NCBI RefSeq assembly: GCF_037975245.1
Contig: NC_092569.1
Location: 29,162,168 to 29,226,167 of the forward strand
DNA: 64,000 nt
Origin: Apostichopus japonicus
Taxonomy: Eukaryota > Echinodermata > Holothuroidea > Aspidochirotida > Stichopodidae
Direction of reading: 5' to 3'
Shown: positions 59,801 through 64,000 of the stretch, one piece after another
How positions within the stretch are numbered: the stretch's first letter is position 1
Layout: each line of letters opens with the position of its first letter
Program-made: the position numbers and the translations under genes
The notes under the pieces: model-generated
What the model saw: the letters and a program-made list of their open reading frames with translations, nothing else
Database searches by the model: none
Told to the model about the DNA's origin: nothing

Positions 59801-62800
59801 TGTCGGAAATTTGTTGTTTGTCAATGTTATTAACACATTTAAGATCCAAAAAGTGTAACAAAAATCAATAAAAAACAATGTGGCAATGGTCTCAAAGAAA
59901 GAGGCTCAGGTGAACTAGTAAGCATGAATCCTTCCCTCTTCCCTTACATAGGAGACTTCCTGTCACATTGTAAATAGTGATGAAACAAATAAATATACAA
60001 ATACAAATACCTAACATCTACATTTACTGTACCTTCCCTGACAGTCGAGCCAGTTGTTTCACCACTTGAAGATTGCTTTGGGGTAGTCTCCACAGGTTTT
60101 CTTGAGTACAGATTGGTAGCTATCAGTAGGTCAAAATAAATGTGAAAGGAAATAAAACACTGATAAAGAGCTTTAAAAGTTGTTATTGGAAAGGTTTGAA
60201 AGAGCAGGTATATATGTATATATATACCAGTACAGACATTGAACAGTTTTAACCAATTATGCAAAGTTATAAATGGAGAAATAATTTTGCATGACACATG
60301 TCACCTAGCTTAACGAGGACGTCTTCACGCATCGTTAATATATGTAGTTCAAATGTGCAGGGGTCAGTTGAAAGACTATATGGGTCTTTACCACTGTTGA
60401 AGATTAGGTCATAACAGTAGAGTAGGGTTAGGTCATGTCGGTCAGTCGGGTCACGTCGTCAGTTGGGTCACGTAGGTCAGTGTGGTCATTGTCGGTCAGT
60501 CGGGTCACGTCGGTCAGTCGGGGCAGTGAGCAGCTAGCTTAAAGGATGGCTTTAGGTACAGAATTAATGTTGATATGTTGTAGACTATTTAAACATGTAT
60601 ATATTTCTATCAGTCAAGGTTGTAATTCTATTACACAGTGGTAATCATCTGAGTCTCATTAATTTAAGTGGCTGGACTATGTAGTCTAACATGCAAAGAC
60701 CATTGTTAAGTCAGCTCATGTTGCGATGCAATACAAAAACGTGATAAAACACATGTACAATGTTGTGGCCTCTAATAGTAACTTACAAGGAGTTATAGTT
60801 TGTCATGGCAAAAATGGTTTTAATAAAGTCAACCAAGGTTGCCATGCTGTTTTTATAAACACAATTCAGATCCAAAAAGTGTAACAAAAATCAATAAAAG
60901 ACAATGTGACAATGGTCTCAAAGAAAGAGGCTCAGGTGAACTTGTAAGCATGAATCCTTCCTTCTTCCCTTACATACCTAACATCTACATTTACTGTACC
61001 TTCCCTGACAGTCGAGCCAGTTGTTTCACTGCTTCTTGTTTGCTTTGGGGTGGTCTCTACAGGTTTGCTTGAGTACATATTGGTAGCTATCAGTAGGTCA
61101 AAATACAGACAATAATATCGTCTCAAGAAGAGATGATTTTTACCATGAATTAGCTAAGACAATACAAATTAGGCCTAGGTGTTCAGTATGTACGTATGAA
61201 AGGAACAACATAATATGATCACAAACGAGTCATATATATGTGCTAAAAGTGGTGCAAAAGAGAAGCTTCTTTATTTAATGTTACCGCAGCCCCTTTACCC
61301 TCCATACCCACATATACTGCACGCCTAGTTTGCAATGGTAGGTTCATTGGCAATGACGTGACGCTACCATAATCAACTTGTTCCAAAAGTTGCCTTTCTC
61401 CTTTTGCTCATAACCATATCTGAAATCACAAAATTGACCAACTACAGATATACATACAGTGCCACACAAAATGGCTACCATCACACTGCATACTTCTAAT
61501 AGATCTTGATGTTTTATCAAATCTTCACACAGCAATATCAAAGTTCATAATTTAGGTTCCTGGCAAAATTTACTGTAGCAAATTGTGGTCACCACACGCT
61601 CACTGGACGTTGTACTCAAAGTGGCGCATCAAGTATTCCATTTATTTGAACTATCACCAATCTTATAAAAGAAACTGATCACTTTTATAAGCTGAGCCAA
61701 TTACAACACAAGAAAATAATTAAGGGGAATATCAGAGTATAAGGGCCCTGCGTGGGTTAGTGTTGAGTCTTTTGTATTTAACACATCCAGTAATGGTTGT
61801 TCATTGTTGTATTCTGAATCCAAGACATATCCATAAGATTGCCGTGAAATCTTGAGTTTGTTTTGCCGAAAGAATAAAACATATCCGACAACTTCAGATG
61901 ATTAATTAATTATGAAAATGAGTAGTTAGAGATGTAGAACATTGTGATTGTATAAAAAACAAGAATATATATATATATATATATTATCTGATTTGTGTCA
62001 TTATAAACAAAATAAATTGTTTCATAATTGAGTCTAAATATGCAAATAGAATGAATTATTCTCATAGATGAAAAGGTAATTACAAAACAATATATTTCTA
62101 TCTTATTAGATGTTTGTGATATTTGAAATAATGTTATGGGAAATTAATAAAATAAATATCACATTTTTTGGTGGTTGGCTGTTTCTTATATCTCTGGTTA
62201 AAAATGAGAAGTTCATAATGGGCACACCATACAGTATATTTGACATTGCTTTTCCATAAAGACGACATCAAGTCGATTCAATAACCCTCGAACCGCCTCA
62301 AATAAAAAATCCTTTCACAATCTTACCGGTATTAATGTCAATGACTATACAGTCCCTATCAAAGTCCTGCATGCAACATCAAATGTAAACACATAAAGCA
62401 CTATATGTTGTTAGCTTACGTGATAGCTTGCTGGCATTGGATGTAACATTGTTACAGATAATGTGAACAAAATATGATACTAATATCATTTAACTTGACC
62501 GCAGAAACTGGCTGAAGGTCCCGAGAAATATGAAAAGATCAGTGTAATGCGCAAGGAGAGGGGGGGGGGGAGGCAGCAACGGGAACGCCCAATCACCATC
62601 AGATGTTATGTCCTCTGAGGATGGTCTAAGGAGTTAAACCCCTCTCCTTTATAGTGTTATAGTTCACAAATTTTGAAATTTTTCAAACGCTTCAATTGTA
62701 ATATACTTACATACTATATATGTGTATGCAAATTAAATTAACACATTTGTGTATTATTCTATCTTTCAGTAAGTGGGTGGTGGGACTGGGGGGGGGGGGC

Positions 62801-63165
62801 TTATTACCCTTGATTTTATTAGGGGAGGGATAGAATTTTATGTGCTACGCCACTGATGAGGTCACCATGCCCTGACCTCAGTCGAGGATTATGACATTTT
62901 TGTTCGGGAAAGAATAAAACGACGCCTCCGGGCTGAGGGGACGGCCTTCAATAAAACGTCAAGCTCTTCCTAAATCGGTAACAGAATTCCCCCCCCCCCC
63001 ATCAACTTCCAAATCCTGCACACGTCACTCTAGTGGATTTTTCCTGAACTGTAACGGTTAGTGTATAGATTAAGTTTACTGCTTTGTTGTTGAACTTACC
63101 TTCTTTTGTAACATGGTCATTTGGTTTCGGTGCTACCACTGGGCATGAACCAGGATTGTCACGAG
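53581..63165 (-). CDS. Secreted FReD protein, copy 2 (seven exons visible, signal exon not in window)
   Basis: Paralogue of the gene at 250-22346 with the same exon order and phases: 63165-63100, 60119-60033 and 61086-61000 (Thr/Ser linkers), 58537-58476, 57719-57591, 56369-56105, 53849-53581. Visible coding length is 965 nt (a split codon, 320 residues, stop). The FReD is complete: [65 protein letters not shown] and KIRPV. It has four cysteines, as in a standard domain. No frameshift or stop is seen, so it looks functional provided a signal exon lies beyond 64000. The 5' side is interrupted by a hAT remnant beyond 63378. Confidence 0.87.
55173..55415. repeat. 54-bp minisatellite, short allele (4-5 units) in copy 2
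   Basis: The same unit as at 1871-3410 (CTGTGACAGTCTACATCACA, CACACAGCAGG) but only four to five degenerate units. Confidence 0.85.
56105..56369 (-). CDS. FReD copy 2 exon: central FReD
   Basis: 265 nt, phase 0 to 1. Opens [20 protein letters not shown] and contains [20 protein letters not shown] and HGAPYYKKFDLFRI. Confidence 0.9.
57425..57590. repeat. Donor-bearing ~77-bp minisatellite in copy 2 (two extra units)
   Basis: Units near 57432 and 57517 precede the true exon end at 57591. The middle one keeps GACGGTAAGTC on the minus strand. Confidence 0.8.
57591..57719 (-). CDS. FReD copy 2 exon: N-terminal FReD
   Basis: 129 nt, phase 0-0: MKDCLDVFNASNTTDGIYTI ... CNMTDGGGWT; donor GTAAGT. 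Differs from copy 1 at about three bases, one changing Gly to Ser. Confidence 0.9.
58476..58537 (-). CDS. FReD copy 2 short linker exon
   Basis: 62 nt, phase 1 to 0: AIESVQTTPMETTTGDDPSI, V; donor GTGAGA. Confidence 0.8.
58756..60032. other. Intron of FReD copy 2 including the empty TE site
   Basis: At 58755/58756 the sequence AATTCCAAGTATTATGG is uninterrupted, where copy 1 holds the 4.5-kb element. No further feature. Confidence 0.6.
60033..60119 (-). CDS. FReD copy 2 Thr/Ser linker, unit 2
   Basis: 87 nt, phase 1-1: ATNLYSRKPVETTPKQSSSG, ETTGSTVRE; acceptor GATAG, donor GTACAG. Confidence 0.75.
61000..61086 (-). CDS. FReD copy 2 Thr/Ser linker, unit 1
   Basis: 87 nt, phase 1-1: ATNMYSSKPVETTPKQTRSS, ETTGSTVRE; acceptor GATAG, donor GTACAG. 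Confidence 0.75.
61087..63099. other. Intron of FReD copy 2 including the empty hAT site
   Basis: Near 61743 GGGCCCTGCGTGGGTTAG lacks the 1.39-kb hAT element of copy 1. A short (TA) run lies at 61968-61984 and poly-G/C runs at 62561, 62790 and 62991. The minus-strand frame 61344-61541 is intronic and disrupted in copy 1. Confidence 0.55.
63100..63165 (-). CDS. FReD copy 2 Pro/Cys linker exon
   Basis: 66 nt, phase 1-1, donor GTAAGT, acceptor TTAACAG. It encodes ARDNPGSCPVVAPKPNDH then VTKE. One codon shorter than in copy 1, with several substitutions, while the surrounding intron is very similar. Confidence 0.75.
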
Positions 63166-63730
63166 CTGTTAAACAGGAATCACATGAAACATTACAGGAA
63201 GAGTTACGATAAAATTTATCAACAAGTTTTATTTTAATTTACAAGCGGGAAATTGTTCTAATTCTTTTCTAAAGTGTGTATAATTCCTGTAATCGTTTTA
63301 AATGATTGAATCAAAATAAAGAAAACTTGTATGCTATGACAGAGAACTAAAGCAAATAATTTTAAATGACGTTTTCAGTCCGAGAAATAACCAGGTAATG
63401 GACCACCTTATTGCTGCAATAGACAGGTAAGCATACAGGGGGGTAGGAAGCTTCCAAAAATGTGAGGGGGGAACAACATCAGAGGGGCACTTTCTCATTC
63501 CATAACCACCACTCGTTATGCTATAAACCGATGCACATGCCGGCCAATGGCCATATCACTTAAATATATATGATGTGTTAGTATGCTATCAATACTGTTA
63601 TGGTGCACATGACTCTATCAACCTACATCTGTACTTCTCTCCATACATAATTTAGAACTTTCCACACAAAAAAAAAACTCCTCCTGTGTTTATTCCTTGA
63701 GTAAAAGTCTTTAGCAATCTCGGTTAAATC

Positions 63731-63965
63731 CTAGTCATCGGTTTTAGATTTGTGTACATTCAATAACATCAGACTGTTGTATCTCTTTTGTGATATTGTG
63801 CTTCTCAGATAATTCTTTAGAAGACGCTGTGTGGAGAACGATCTTTCAGCTGAAGCGGTACTTAAATGAGCCAACTGCCAACAAATATAAATGAATGAGT
63901 TTTGCAACTCTGAAAGTAAGGGCTGGACATTTGGGTGTTTCTGCTTTAGCAGAAATGATTGTGCT
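63731..63965 (-). pseudogene. hAT transposase C-terminus remnant
   Basis: The minus-strand frame gives FLLKQKHPNVQPLLSELQNS, FIYICWQLAHLSTASAERSF, STQRLLKNYLRSTISQKRYN and SLMLLNVHKSKTDD stop. ASAERSFS..R.LK.YLRSTIS..R.N.L is the hAT dimerisation domain. An in-frame stop appears upstream of FLLK, so only a remnant is visible (the rest may lie beyond 64000). It belongs to a different hAT family from the one at 25859-26279. Confidence 0.75.
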
Positions 63966-64000
63966 CATTGATGTAATTCTTTTTACATCAGGAAATTGCT

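Larger units (their letters stand above)
53333..63378. repeat. Segmental duplication copy 2 (matches 1-17956 minus insertions)
   Basis: Collinear blocks: 53333-58755 with 1-7031; 58756-61750 with 11515-14924; 61751-63378 with 16326-17956. Orientation is direct. Similarity stops at GACGTTTTCAG on both sides, where each copy continues with different TE sequence. The original duplicated unit extends left of position 1. Confidence 0.9.

Overview
This is eukaryotic genomic DNA: AT-rich, with long introns, GT/AG splice sites, many microsatellites and minisatellites, and several transposon families. The main genes encode secreted fibrinogen-related (FReD) proteins of the type known from sea cucumbers (fibrinogen-like protein A) and other invertebrates. 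I therefore infer a marine deuterostome invertebrate, most likely a holothurian echinoderm. The species call is an inference.

Layout: (1) 1-22.3 kb, minus strand: a complete eight-exon FReD gene (copy 1). It has a signal-peptide exon, a short Pro/Cys linker exon, two tandemly duplicated Thr/Ser-rich linker exons, a short linker exon and three FReD exons. The summed coding length is 1059 nt (352 aa plus stop) and every splice phase fits. Its introns hold a 54-bp VNTR, a minisatellite that copies the splice donor, a 4.5-kb TIR element and hAT elements. (2) 22.4-35.3 kb: intergenic and repeat-rich, with a ~1.8-kb direct repeat, a broken hAT transposase, a Gypsy-type gag fragment running into a 45-bp minisatellite, a tRNA-derived SINE and a TGACCT-rich repeat. 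(3) 36.0-39.2 kb, minus strand: a RidA (YjgF/UK114)-like gene with six recognisable exons. It has a substituted active-site arginine and one exon without usable splice sites, and a LINE fragment lies in an intron. (4) 39.2-53.3 kb: MITEs, a long inverted repeat, a 4.1-kb G-rich 84-bp minisatellite, a 51-bp minisatellite, a LINE endonuclease fragment and a (GAT)n tract. (5) 53.3-63.4 kb, minus strand: a second FReD gene (copy 2), a segmental duplicate of copy 1 that lacks its signal exon within the window. A hAT transposase remnant closes the window.

The most notable biology is in the FReD pair. Introns and 3' flank of the two copies differ by about 2-3 % where counted by hand, and the first FReD exon by about three sites. 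The last exon, which encodes the ligand-binding P-subdomain, differs at about 43 of 269 bases and 31 of 89 residues. This points to diversifying selection or exon-limited conversion in an immune-lectin-like family. The two copies also supply filled and empty sites that date the TE insertions, and they show strongly different VNTR lengths. All counts were made by eye; no database search or alignment was run.
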